Origin: JAIUZI01 sp041594355
Lineage (GTDB): Bacteria; Pseudomonadota; Alphaproteobacteria; Rhodobacterales; Rhodobacteraceae
Direction: 5' to 3'
DNA length: 17,332 nucleotides
NCBI GenBank assembly: GCA_041594355.1
Contig: JBFHMM010000060.1
Span: forward strand, 1 to 17,332
Position 1 is the stretch's first letter. Each line of letters begins with the position of its first letter. A program made the position numbers and the translations under genes. Positions 1 through 6,649 of this stretch are shown piece after piece. The notes under the pieces are model-generated. The model made no database searches, had not been told where the DNA came from, and worked only from the letters and a program-made list of their open reading frames with translations.

Positions 1-111
1 GGCGGCACAAAGCCGGGGATACATGTCTTTGACATGGATGCTGCATCCGTTGATGATGCACGTCGCAAGGTGCCCTCACTGAACCATATCCGGCCTTTCA
101 AAGGGCCCTGA
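1..111 (+). CDS. C-terminal fragment of an unidentified protein
   Basis: An open frame runs in from the left edge and ends at TGA 109-111, giving a 36-residue tail that finishes in NHIRPFKGP. The start and any diagnostic domain lie outside the window, so I cannot name the family. The stop is only 12 bp before the MarR-type regulator's ATG, so the two genes are probably cotranscribed, and the regulator may act on this gene's pathway (inference). Codon use looks like that of the neighbouring genes. The reading as a real gene rests on the close spacing and the open frame. Confidence 0.6.
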   Translation, partial: GGTKPGIHVFDMDAASVDDARRKVPSLNHIRPFKGP

Positions 112-123
112 CTAATCGACGCC

Positions 124-564
124 ATGAACGATGACACAAATGCCCTCGCGGTCACGCTGTTTAGCGAGATTCTGACCGCAGACCAGTTGCTGCGCAACCG
201 GCTCAGTCGCGTGTTGCCAAAAGGAATGGAGATTTCGCATTTCTCGGTGCTAAACCATCTGGTTGTGGTTCAGGACGAACGGGCCCCGGCGCAACTGGCC
301 GAGACATTTCACGTCACCAGAGGCGCGATGACCAACACGCTGAACAAGCTGGAATGGGCCGGCTACATCCACATCCGCCCGGACTGGGACGATGCGCGAC
401 GCAAGATGGTGGCGATCAGCCCGGCGGGAAAGCAGGCGCGTGATCAGGCCATCGCGGCGATTGCACCGCTAATCAACAAGGTGGTGCACGAGCTAGGTAC
501 CGGTCGGGTTCGGTCCGCCCTGCCGGTGTTGCGCGATCTTCGGGTGCGGCTGGAACAGACCTGA
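124..564 (+). CDS. MarR-family transcriptional regulator
   Basis: A 146-aa protein with the size and layout of MarR dimeric winged-helix regulators. A helical N-terminus (about 1-35) is followed by a helix-turn-helix at about 57-80, with AQLAETFHVTRGAMTNTLNKLE as helix 2 plus the recognition helix. The wing follows at about 82-98 (GYIHIRPDWDDARRKMVAI) and a C-terminal dimerisation helix closes the protein. Family members usually repress nearby genes and release DNA when they bind a small, often phenolic, ligand. The ligand and target cannot be read from the sequence. The ATG has no clear Shine-Dalgarno sequence and sits 12 bp after the preceding stop, which fits translation from an upstream message. 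The gene converges on the YciI-like gene with a 6-bp gap between stops. Confidence 0.9.
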   Translation: MNDDTNALAVTLFSEILTADQLLRNRLSRVLPKGMEISHFSVLNHLVVVQDERAPAQLAETFHVTRGAMTNTLNKLEWAGYIHIRPDWDDARRKMVAISPAGKQARDQAIAAIAPLINKVVHELGTGRVRSALPVLRDLRVRLEQT

Positions 565-570
565 CCAGCG

Positions 571-888
571 CTACTTCAAGGCGTCATGCACGTTCGAAGG
601 CAGGAATTCGGTCAGCCGATATTCCGCCACATGTGGCGTTACAAACGGATCTAAAGCCAGACAATCGCGCGCCGCATCGTCTGATTCTGCCACCATTACA
701 ATTACGCCGCCGGTGCGCGGTACCTTGGCGTCCGAGGCAATGAAGCGTCCCTCGGCAAAGGTGCGGCGGATGAATTCCAGATGGGGTTCGATCACTTGCC
801 GCACGTCGGACATCGGCACAGAGTATTCCATATCAACAATGAACAGGTTTGTGTTTTCGGCAATGGCGGGCAACTTTGTTTTTCCCAC
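571..888 (-). CDS. YciI-family protein (YCII/EthD-like fold)
   Basis: A small protein of about 105 aa with the YciI pattern: NLFIVDMEYSVPM at the start, then HLEFIRRTFAEGRFIASD, PRTGGVIVMVAES, DPFVTPHVAEYRLTEFLP. YciI proteins are small ferredoxin-like-fold dimers, some thought to have enzymatic activity through a conserved His-Asp pair; the biochemical role of most is unknown. I place the start at GTG 888-886, preceded by GTAAAAGG with about 9 nt spacing. A longer frame could start at GTG 924, but that codon lies inside the repeat/hairpin element at 918-950 and adds residues before the conserved core. The gene lies downstream of ubiG on the same strand with about 100 bp between them, including a small hairpin, so it may be expressed separately. 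Confidence 0.8.
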   Translation of the reverse strand: MGKTKLPAIAENTNLFIVDMEYSVPMSDVRQVIEPHLEFIRRTFAEGRFIASDAKVPRTGGVIVMVAESDDAARDCLALDPFVTPHVAEYRLTEFLPSNVHDALK

Positions 889-917
889 AGCGTCCGGCCT
901 TTTACCTGAATCATATC

Positions 918-950
918 GTGACACAAATATCCCGAAAACGCCGAAGGCGT
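918..950 (-). repeat. Small hairpin plus GGGATATTTGTG repeat element, copy 1
   Basis: On the minus strand a 5-bp hairpin (ACGCC, loop TTC, GGCGT; 950-938) runs into TTTTCGGGATATTTGTG. It lies between the ubiG stop and the YciI-like gene. The hairpin with its short T run could be a weak terminator for ubiG. The GGGATATTTGTG part matches a second intergenic site at 3625-3650 on the plus strand. I recall GGGNTATTTNTG-type motifs as common in Rhodobacteraceae intergenic DNA, but this was not checked here. Confidence 0.5.
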
Positions 951-988
951 GGCAGGGTGTTCGTGTCGTGAGTTTAAGGCCGGGCGCT

Positions 989-1735
989 TTAGGAAGGGTT
1001 CGTGCTGGCGGTGACGTAATTCACGCTCAGGTCCCGGTCGGAGATGCTCCAATTCCAGGTGATCGGATTGAACACAAAGCCTTTGCGGTCGACAGGGTCC
1101 AGCCCGGCGTTTTGCAGTAGATCGAACAGTTCGCCCGGCGTGATGAACTTGGACCAGTCGTGCGTGCCCCGTGGCAACCAGCGCATCACCACCTCTGCCC
1201 CAACAATCGCGACGGCAAAAGACTTCGGGTTGCGATTGATGGTTGAACATATGTGCAAACCACCGGGTTTCAGAAGCGTTTTGCAGGCGGTCAGGAATGA
1301 GAGTGGATCGGCAACATGTTCCACGACTTCCATGTTCAGAACCACATCGAACCGTTCACCGGCCTCGGCCAGCGCTTCTGCGGTCGTATGGCGATAGTCG
1401 ATGGGAAGTCCGGATTGTTCGGCGTGAACGCGGGCCACGGGAATGTTTCCCGCAGCGGCATCCGCGCCGACCACCTCGGCACCCAGGCGTGCCATCGGCT
1501 CTGATAGCAACCCGCCGCCGCAGCCGATATCCAGCAACCTGAGGCCTGTAAAGGGATTTTGGTTTCGCAGGTCGCGGTCGAATTCACATGCGATTTGCTG
1601 GGTTATGTAGTCAAGCCGGCAAGGGTTCAGCATGTGCAGCGGCTTGAATTTGCCGGTGGGATCCCACCATTCAGCGGCCATTGCCTCGAATTTCGCAACC
1701 TCCGCCGGGTCAACTGTGGTTTGAGACGCTTGCAT
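989..1735 (-). CDS. ubiG: Ubiquinone biosynthesis O-methyltransferase UbiG
   Basis: A 248-aa class I SAM-dependent methyltransferase that performs the two O-methylations in ubiquinone synthesis (2-polyprenyl-6-hydroxyphenol and 3-demethylubiquinol). Recognition rests on the UbiG-specific N-terminus (EVAKFEAMAAEWWDPTGKFKPLH, residues 13-34, and NPCRLDYI), the SAM-binding motif I LLDIGCGGG (67-75), the acidic residue in VVGADAA, motif II-like FDVVLNMEVVEHV, and the C-terminal GTHDWSKFITPGEL and GFVFNPITWNW blocks. Length is normal. ATG at 1735 has GGAG six bases upstream. It is divergent from the iminopeptidase gene across a 49-bp spacer. In the cell it acts at the inner face of the cytoplasmic membrane with the other Ubi enzymes (family knowledge). 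Confidence 0.96.
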   Translation of the reverse strand: MQASQTTVDPAEVAKFEAMAAEWWDPTGKFKPLHMLNPCRLDYITQQIACEFDRDLRNQNPFTGLRLLDIGCGGGLLSEPMARLGAEVVGADAAAGNIPVARVHAEQSGLPIDYRHTTAEALAEAGERFDVVLNMEVVEHVADPLSFLTACKTLLKPGGLHICSTINRNPKSFAVAIVGAEVVMRWLPRGTHDWSKFITPGELFDLLQNAGLDPVDRKGFVFNPITWNWSISDRDLSVNYVTASTNPS

Positions 1736-1784
1736 TCTAGTCTCCGTTCGATCTTTTATCCTAGGACGCTAATATAGGGCTGTA
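1736..1784. promoter_or_regulatory. Short divergent promoter region between ubiG and pip
   Basis: Only 49 bp separate the two divergent start codons, so both promoters must overlap here or lie inside the opposite gene. On the plus strand TAATAT at 1770-1775 resembles a -10 element and ends 9 nt before the ATG at 1785. The spacing matches transcription starting at or very near the start codon, which implies a leaderless pip message. Its -35 region is poor. On the minus strand a GGAG Shine-Dalgarno precedes ubiG. Confidence 0.4.
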
Positions 1785-2762
1785 ATGGACAAGTACCCGG
1801 ACCAAAAGCGCGCAGTGCAATATCTTCACCCGCCGATCGAGCCCTTCGATCAGCGGATGATGGATGTTGGACAGGGGCATCGCGTCTATGTCGAACAGTG
1901 CGGTAACCCGAACGGCGTACCTGTCGTCGTTCTTCACGGCGGGCCAGGTGGCGGGTGTAGCCCCGCGATGCGCCGGTATTTCGACCCCCAAGTTTATCGG
2001 ATCGTCCTGTTCGATCAACGCGGCTGTGGCCGGTCCCGGCCCCATGCCTCGGTCGAGGATAACACCACATGGCACCTCGTCGCCGATATCGAGCGAATTC
2101 GGCGCGAGGTGGGGATAGAGGCCTGGATCGCATTTGGCGGCAGTTGGGGCGCGACACTGGCGCTGATCTACGCACAGACGCACCCCGAGCGGGTGACGAA
2201 CCTGATTCTGCGTGGCGTGTTCCTGATGACCAAGGCGGAACTGGACTGGTTCTATGGCGGCGGGGCGGGGCGGTTCTGGCCGGAAACCTGGGCACGGTTC
2301 GTCGAACCTGTGCCTGTGGCTGAACGCGGTGATTTGATCACGGCATATAACAAGCGGCTGTTTTCGGGCGATTCGGTGCAGGAGGTCCGATTTGGCCGCT
2401 CATGGTCGGCCTGGGAAAACGCACTGGCGTCCATCCATTCCAGCGGCAATGCTGGGGAAAGCCCCGGAGAGTATGCGCGCGCCTTTGCGCGGCTAGAGAA
2501 CCACTATTTCATCAATAACGGGTTCCTGGAGTTCGACGGCCAGATCCTGGCGAACATGGGCCGGATCTCGCACATTCCCGGCGTTATCGTTCAGGGGCGA
2601 TATGACATGATTTGCCCGCCGAGTGCTGCGTGGCGGATCAGCGAGCTTTGGCCGGCATCGGAGCTGAAAATGGTGCGCAATGCAGGTCACGCCCTGTCGG
2701 AGCCAGGTATCAGTGCCGAACTGGTTCGGGTTATGGATCGGTTGGCCGAGGATTTCGTATGA
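1785..2762 (+). CDS. pip: Proline iminopeptidase (alpha/beta hydrolase, S33)
   Basis: A 325-aa cytosolic serine peptidase that removes N-terminal proline from short peptides. The protein carries the family hallmarks: the oxyanion-hole region HGGPGGG (51-57), DQRGCGRS (77-84), and the nucleophile elbow GGSWG with Ser120. The rest of the predicted triad is Asp274 in QGRYDMICP and His302 in NAGHALSE. The cap segment (GVFLMTKAELDWFYGGGAGRFWPETW) is typical of bacterial Pip. Length is normal. The ATG lacks an obvious Shine-Dalgarno and sits close to a possible -10 box. The stop overlaps the next gene's start as ATGA (2759-2762), which suggests translational coupling with a peptide-binding-like protein. 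Confidence 0.95.
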   Translation: MDKYPDQKRAVQYLHPPIEPFDQRMMDVGQGHRVYVEQCGNPNGVPVVVLHGGPGGGCSPAMRRYFDPQVYRIVLFDQRGCGRSRPHASVEDNTTWHLVADIERIRREVGIEAWIAFGGSWGATLALIYAQTHPERVTNLILRGVFLMTKAELDWFYGGGAGRFWPETWARFVEPVPVAERGDLITAYNKRLFSGDSVQEVRFGRSWSAWENALASIHSSGNAGESPGEYARAFARLENHYFINNGFLEFDGQILANMGRISHIPGVIVQGRYDMICPPSAAWRISELWPASELKMVRNAGHALSEPGISAELVRVMDRLAEDFV

Positions 2763-3595
2763 CACGGATCGACCGCCGCGCATTGTTTACATCGGGCGCC
2801 GCCGCCGCGCTTTTGGCGGCAAGCGGGGTGTCTTTGCAATCCGACCCTCGCGCAGGCGGACAGCTTCGGATAGCGGTGCCAAGAGGCGATGGCAGCCTAG
2901 AGTCGGTTGTGCGTGGTGCGGTCTTTGACCAGTTGACCGAAGTCGGCCCTGACGGTGTTCTTCGCCCCGAACTCGCACTGTCGTGGACTGGAAGTTCCGA
3001 TGCCCGCAGCTGGCAATTCACGCTGCGTGAGGGGGTACGCTTCCACGACGGCACGGTTTTGACGGCGCAGCATGCTGCCGACGCGTTGGGAACGCGTGAT
3101 CTAGTGAATCTGTTGCGTATTGCAGCGGGCGATGAGCGGACGCTGAGGATCGAACTGGCGCGGGGTAATCCAGACCTGCCATTTCATCTTGCGGCGCCGG
3201 ATCTGGCGATCGAGCGAACCGTCGATGACGGTGGCGTGGCGCGGGTTGTTGGGACCGGGGCCTACCGGGCCGACCGGATGCACGACGGGCGCGGGTTCTT
3301 GGGACGAAAGGTCGACTCGCACTACAAGGCAGGACGGGCCGGATGGGTCGATACGGTGGAAGTCGTGGTGATCCCCGATCCACGGGTGCGGGCAGAAGCG
3401 CTGCGCGACGGCTTTGTCGATGTAGCGGCATTGCCGTATTCGCAGGGGCTGATCGGACGCGGCGAGTTTCAGTTTCATCCGTCCGTTGAGGACATGGCGC
3501 TGGCGGCGCGGGCCGGGGTCGGTTTGCCAAAGCGCGTCGGCGCACGCGCCCCGTTGGACGACGGTCGGATCGCGGAGCGCTGGTGGATTGCCTGA
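2759..3595 (+). CDS. Half-length family 5 (oligopeptide) substrate-binding-like protein with Tat-type signal
   Basis: A 278-aa protein that I start at ATG 2759, overlapping the pip stop. The N-terminus DRRALFTSGAAAALLAASG reads as a twin-arginine type export signal. What follows matches the first lobe of SBP_bac_5 proteins: GGQLRIAVPRGDGSLES, VFDQLTEVGPDGVLRPELALSW, and the family signature WQFTLREGVRFHDGTVLTAQHAADAL. A later part (VVGTGAYRADR, VEVVVIPDPRVRAEALRDGFVDVAALP) also matches. Typical members are 500-600 aa, so the second lobe seems to be missing. The frame is open and codon use is normal, so this looks like a compact variant, not a fresh pseudogene. No permease or ATPase genes are nearby. 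It may bind peptides for another transporter or be a remnant; function is inferred. Confidence 0.75.
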   Translation: MTRIDRRALFTSGAAAALLAASGVSLQSDPRAGGQLRIAVPRGDGSLESVVRGAVFDQLTEVGPDGVLRPELALSWTGSSDARSWQFTLREGVRFHDGTVLTAQHAADALGTRDLVNLLRIAAGDERTLRIELARGNPDLPFHLAAPDLAIERTVDDGGVARVVGTGAYRADRMHDGRGFLGRKVDSHYKAGRAGWVDTVEVVVIPDPRVRAEALRDGFVDVAALPYSQGLIGRGEFQFHPSVEDMALAARAGVGLPKRVGARAPLDDGRIAERWWIA

Positions 3596-3624
3596 ATTTG
3601 CACGCGGGCGCACGGCGGCAGTGG

Positions 3625-3650
3625 CGGGGGTATTTGTGATAAGAAAAGAG
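3625..3650 (+). repeat. GGGGTATTTGTGA repeat element, copy 2
   Basis: The sequence CGGGGGTATTTGTGATAAGA with a following AAAGAG matches copy 1 (918-950, minus strand) over the core CGGGNTATTTGTG. Both copies continue with an A-rich, GA-containing tail. Both lie directly downstream of a gene, here the substrate-binding-like protein and there ubiG. Confidence 0.45.
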
Positions 3651-3740
3651 CTGGGGGTTGCAGATTCGGTAAGCTGAGCGTATATGCCCGAATAACAGCG
3701 GCGCGTCGGGCTTCGGCCCCAGGCTCCACCGGAAAGTTTG

Positions 3741-3763
3741 ACGGGCCGCGAGCCCGTTTTTTT
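3741..3763 (+). terminator. Intrinsic terminator inside the rimP leader
   Basis: Stem ACGGGC (3741-3746) and GCCCGT (3752-3757) enclose a CGCGA loop and run into seven T residues (3757-3763), a canonical Rho-independent terminator. It lies 27 bp before the rimP ATG. It can therefore end transcription arriving from pip, or act as an attenuator of the rimP-nusA-infB operon. Its left arm is shared with a competing pairing to 3714-3719. Confidence 0.85.
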
Positions 3764-3790
3764 GTGCCTGACAAGAGCGCCTGCTAACTG

Positions 3791-4369
3791 ATGACCAACG
3801 ACTTGATAGCAAAGGCGGCGATAGATCGCCGCATGGCCGAGATCGTCACTCCGGTGATCGAGGATCTTGGATTTGAACTGGTGCGTATCCGGCTGATGTC
3901 AGGAAAGGCCACCACGCTCCAGATCATGGCTGACAAGCCAGACGGCGGTATTGAGGTGGATGATTGCGCCGAGATTTCGAACGCCGTCAGCGCCGTTATG
4001 GATGTCGAAGACCCAATTCTGGATGAATACACTCTGGAAGTTTCCAGCCCCGGTATTGATCGGCCGCTCACGCGTTTGAAAGATTTTGAAACCTTCGAGG
4101 GCTACGAGGCCAAACTGGAGACCGCGGAACTGATCGATGGCCGTCGTCGGTTCAAGGGGGAGCTCGCGGGGGTCGAGGGCGACGAGGTTCTGATCAACAT
4201 CGAAGAAGGTACGATCGGACTGAAGTTTGACTGGTTGAGCGAGGCCAAACTGGTGCTGACCGACGATCTGATCAAGGAAATGTTACGCCAGCGGAAAGTG
4301 GCGGGCGCCCTGAACGAAGACAAGTTTGACGAAATCGAGACCGAAGGGTCTGTCGAGGAGGATATGTGA
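3791..4369 (+). CDS. rimP: Ribosome maturation factor RimP
   Basis: A 192-aa protein needed for assembly of the 30S subunit. The N-terminal domain (about 1-85) carries EDLGFELVRIRLMSG, GGIEVDDCAEISNAVSAVMDVEDPI and the signature YTLEVSSPGIDRPL. The C-terminal SH3-like domain (about 90-165) contains FEGYEAKLET, GRRRFKGELAG and the IGLKFDWLSEAKLVLTDDLI block. The protein is longer than E. coli RimP (about 150 aa) because of an acidic tail ending in SVEEDM. It is the first gene of the operon, and its stop overlaps the nusA start (TGATG). The ATG has no strong Shine-Dalgarno. Confidence 0.96.
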   Translation: MTNDLIAKAAIDRRMAEIVTPVIEDLGFELVRIRLMSGKATTLQIMADKPDGGIEVDDCAEISNAVSAVMDVEDPILDEYTLEVSSPGIDRPLTRLKDFETFEGYEAKLETAELIDGRRRFKGELAGVEGDEVLINIEEGTIGLKFDWLSEAKLVLTDDLIKEMLRQRKVAGALNEDKFDEIETEGSVEEDM

Positions 4370-5997
4370 TGGCTATCACTTCTGCCAACCAGCTGGAGCT
4401 TTTGCAGACCGCAGAAGCTGTGGCCCGTGAAAAGATGATCGATCCCGGTCTGGTCGTCGATGCGATGGAAGAAAGCCTCGCCCGAGCCGCCAAGTCCCGC
4501 TATGGCGCGGAAATGGACATCCGCGTGTCAATCGACCGCAAGACCGGCAAGGCGACGTTCACCCGCGTTCGCACTGTGGTCGAGGATGACGAGCTTGAGA
4601 ACTATCAGGCTGAGTTCACCGTCGAGCAGGCCAAGCAATATATGGCCGATCCAAAAGTCGGTGACACGTTTGTCGAAGAAGTTCCGCCGGTCGAAATGGG
4701 CCGGATCGCAGCGCAATCGGCCAAGCAGGTGATTCTGCAGAAGGTGCGTGAAGCGGAACGCGATCGTCAGTACGAGGAATTCAAGGACCGCGCCGGGACC
4801 ATCATCAACGGTCAGGTCAAGCGCGAGGAATACGGCAACGTCATCGTCGACGTTGGTGCTGGCGAAGCCATCTTGCGCCGCAACGAAAAGATTGGCCGCG
4901 AAAGTTATCGCCCGAACGACCGCATCCGCTGCTACATCAAGGATGTGCGCCGCGAACCGCGCGGACCGCAGATTTTCCTGTCGCGCACCGCGCCGGAATT
5001 CATGGCCGAACTGTTCAAGATGGAAGTGCCGGAAATCTATGATGGAATCATCGAGATCAAGGCCGTTGCCAGGGATCCGGGATCGCGCGCCAAGATCGCC
5101 GTGATTTCCTATGACGGGTCCATCGACCCGGTCGGTGCCTGTGTCGGTATGCGCGGTAGCCGTGTGCAAGCGGTCGTGAACGAGCTTCAGGGTGAAAAGA
5201 TCGACATCATCCCATGGAACGAGGATCAGCCGACCTTCCTGGTCAATGCGCTTCAGCCTGCCGAGGTGACCAAGGTTGTTCTCGACGAAGAGGCAGAGCG
5301 CATCGAAGTTGTGGTGCCCGAAGAGCAGCTGTCGCTGGCGATCGGTCGCCGTGGCCAGAACGTGCGCCTGGCCAGTCAACTGACCGGTCTGGACATCGAC
5401 ATCATGACCGAGGAAGAGGAAAGCGCCCGCCGCCAGAAGGAATTCGAGGCGCGCACCGGCCTGTTCATGGAAACGCTGGACCTGGATGAGTTCTTTGCCC
5501 AGCTGCTGGTGTCGGAAGGCTTTTCCAACCTCGAAGAGGTTGCCTATGTCGAACTGGACGAACTGCTGGTGATCGATGGTGTCGATGAAAGCACCGCCGC
5601 GGAACTGCAGGCCCGGGCCCGCGACTATCTTGAGGCGCAGGCCAAGGCTGCGCTGGAAAATGCCCGTGCGCTGGGCGTCGAGGATAGCCTGGTTGAATTC
5701 GATGGCCTTACACCCCAAATGATCGAAGCTTTGGCCAAGGACGGCGTCAAGACGCTGGAAGATTTTGCAACCTGCGCTGATTGGGAGCTGGCTGGTGGCT
5801 GGACCACAGTAAATGGTGAGCGAATCAAGGATGATGGTCTGCTGGAGCCTTTCGATGTCACACTGGAAGAGGCACAAAACTTGGTGATGACGGCGCGCAT
5901 TCTGTTGGGTTGGGTCGATCCGGCCGATCTGGAAGCCGAAGCCGAGGAAGGCGGCGACGACATCGAAACCGAAACTGACGCGGAGGCCGGGGCCTGA
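4369..5997 (+). CDS. nusA: Transcription termination/antitermination factor NusA
   Basis: A 542-aa NusA that binds RNA polymerase and nascent RNA to modulate pausing, termination and antitermination. The domain order is normal: N-terminal polymerase-binding domain (about 1-130), S1 domain (about 138-202, INGQVKREEYGNVIVDVGAGEAIL), then two KH domains (GACVGMRGSRVQAVVNEL and LAIGRRGQNVRLASQLTG). Helix-hairpin-helix type acidic repeats follow at about 360-510, with a DIETETDAEAGA tail. I choose ATG 4369, which overlaps the rimP TGA and has GAGGAGG seven bases upstream. A GTG three bases earlier is in frame but too close to the Shine-Dalgarno. The stop codon lies in a strong inverted repeat. Confidence 0.97.
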   Translation: MAITSANQLELLQTAEAVAREKMIDPGLVVDAMEESLARAAKSRYGAEMDIRVSIDRKTGKATFTRVRTVVEDDELENYQAEFTVEQAKQYMADPKVGDTFVEEVPPVEMGRIAAQSAKQVILQKVREAERDRQYEEFKDRAGTIINGQVKREEYGNVIVDVGAGEAILRRNEKIGRESYRPNDRIRCYIKDVRREPRGPQIFLSRTAPEFMAELFKMEVPEIYDGIIEIKAVARDPGSRAKIAVISYDGSIDPVGACVGMRGSRVQAVVNELQGEKIDIIPWNEDQPTFLVNALQPAEVTKVVLDEEAERIEVVVPEEQLSLAIGRRGQNVRLASQLTGLDIDIMTEEEESARRQKEFEARTGLFMETLDLDEFFAQLLVSEGFSNLEEVAYVELDELLVIDGVDESTAAELQARARDYLEAQAKAALENARALGVEDSLVEFDGLTPQMIEALAKDGVKTLEDFATCADWELAGGWTTVNGERIKDDGLLEPFDVTLEEAQNLVMTARILLGWVDPADLEAEAEEGGDDIETETDAEAGA

Positions 5998-6008
5998 TCT
6001 CAGGCCCC
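5989..6008 (+). other. Intercistronic hairpin spanning the nusA stop codon
   Basis: GGGGCCTGA (5989-5997) and TCAGGCCCC (6000-6008) form a perfect inverted repeat separated by two bases. As RNA it gives an 8-bp GC-rich stem with an ATCT loop. The nusA TGA (5995-5997) is part of it. No T run follows, so it is more likely an RNA-processing or stability element, or a brake on readthrough, than a full terminator. Confidence 0.6.
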
Positions 6009-6020
6009 GCGGGCTTTGAC

Positions 6021-6641
6021 ATGGGACGCGGTGGCGCCTCAAGGGACCATACCGAAGGTCCAGACCGCAAGTGCATTGCCACGGGTGAGGTACAGCCAAA
6101 ATTTGGGCTGATCCGCTTTGTGGCAGGGCCGGACGGTCAGATCGTTCCGGATGTTCTGGGCAAATTGCCCGGACGAGGGGTATATGTGTCTGCGGATCGG
6201 ACCGCCCTGGAGGCGGCCATCAAGAAAAAGCTGTTTGCCCGTGGGCTTAAGCAGCAGGTTTCGGTTCCGGATGGTTTGATCGATGTTGTTGAGCGCCAGA
6301 TGGCGCGTCGGGTCGTCGATCTTCTGAGTCTGGCACGAAAGTCGGGCAACGCGGTTGCAGGGTTTGAAAAGGTCAAGACCTGGCTTGATACAGAACAGGC
6401 TCAGGTCTTGTTGCAGGCGGCCGACGGTTCCGGTCGCGGCAAGTCGAAACTGAGCACGCCGCACTATGGCCGATACATCGGCTGGCTGACTGCGGACGAG
6501 CTTGGCATGGCCTTTGGTCGTCAAACTGTGATACATGCCGCGCTCGCCTCTGGTGGACTCAGTCAACGTGTTGTAGAGGAAGCGCAGCGGTTGCGTGGAT
6601 TGCGCGAAACGTACGGTGGCAACGGCCACCGGGAAGGATAA
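6021..6641 (+). CDS. RNA-binding protein: YlxR (DUF448) fused to L7Ae-like domain
   Basis: A 206-aa protein between nusA and infB. The first part (about 10-90) is a YlxR domain with the signature RKCIATGE (16-23), LIRFVAGPDGQIVPD, LPGRGVYVSADRTALEAAIKKKLFARGL. The second part (about 92-180) resembles the L7Ae/L30e RNA-binding fold: RRVVDLLSLARKSGNAVAGFEKV followed by VLLQAADGSGRGKSKL. In Firmicutes the equivalents are separate adjacent genes (ylxR, ylxQ) at the same operon position, so this is the fused alphaproteobacterial form (family knowledge). The precise role is unsettled; YlxR has been linked to transcription and RNase P regulation elsewhere. The ATG lacks a good Shine-Dalgarno and follows the nusA stop hairpin. 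Confidence 0.9.
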   Translation: MGRGGASRDHTEGPDRKCIATGEVQPKFGLIRFVAGPDGQIVPDVLGKLPGRGVYVSADRTALEAAIKKKLFARGLKQQVSVPDGLIDVVERQMARRVVDLLSLARKSGNAVAGFEKVKTWLDTEQAQVLLQAADGSGRGKSKLSTPHYGRYIGWLTADELGMAFGRQTVIHAALASGGLSQRVVEEAQRLRGLRETYGGNGHREG

Positions 6642-6649
6642 AGAGCTTT

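Larger units (their letters stand above)
3596..3790 (+). promoter_or_regulatory. rimP operon leader with alternative pairings (candidate attenuator)
   Basis: This 195-bp gap before rimP contains no gene. It holds the second repeat copy (3625-3650) and a promoter-like pair: TTGCAG 3658-3663, 17-bp spacer, TATATG 3681-3686. It then holds a set of competing complementary segments: A GCCCGA 3686-3691, B TCGGGC 3706-3711, C CGGCCC 3714-3719, D GGGCCG 3743-3748, E GCCCGT 3752-3757. B pairs with A, or with C through a C(TTCG)G tetraloop. C pairs perfectly with D, and D pairs with E to form the terminator. If the promoter listed is the true one, segment A would be mostly outside the transcript. A tiny ATG-CCC-GAA-TAA frame (3684-3695) overlaps A but has no clear ribosome site. 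Confidence 0.5.

Noticed and set aside
889..924. Longer N-terminus for the YciI-like protein from GTG 924
   Set aside because: That GTG lies within the repeat/hairpin element; GTG 888 has a well-spaced AAAAGG and gives a family-length protein.
3018..3812. 264-codon minus-strand frame over the substrate-binding-like gene and rimP leader
   Set aside because: Low-complexity Arg/Pro/Ala composition, and it crosses the leader terminator. The plus-strand gene has clear family motifs.
4528..6099. 523-codon open frame antisense to nusA
   Set aside because: It mirrors a well-identified high-GC gene, has no recognisable domains and no start context. Long antisense frames are expected in such codon bias.
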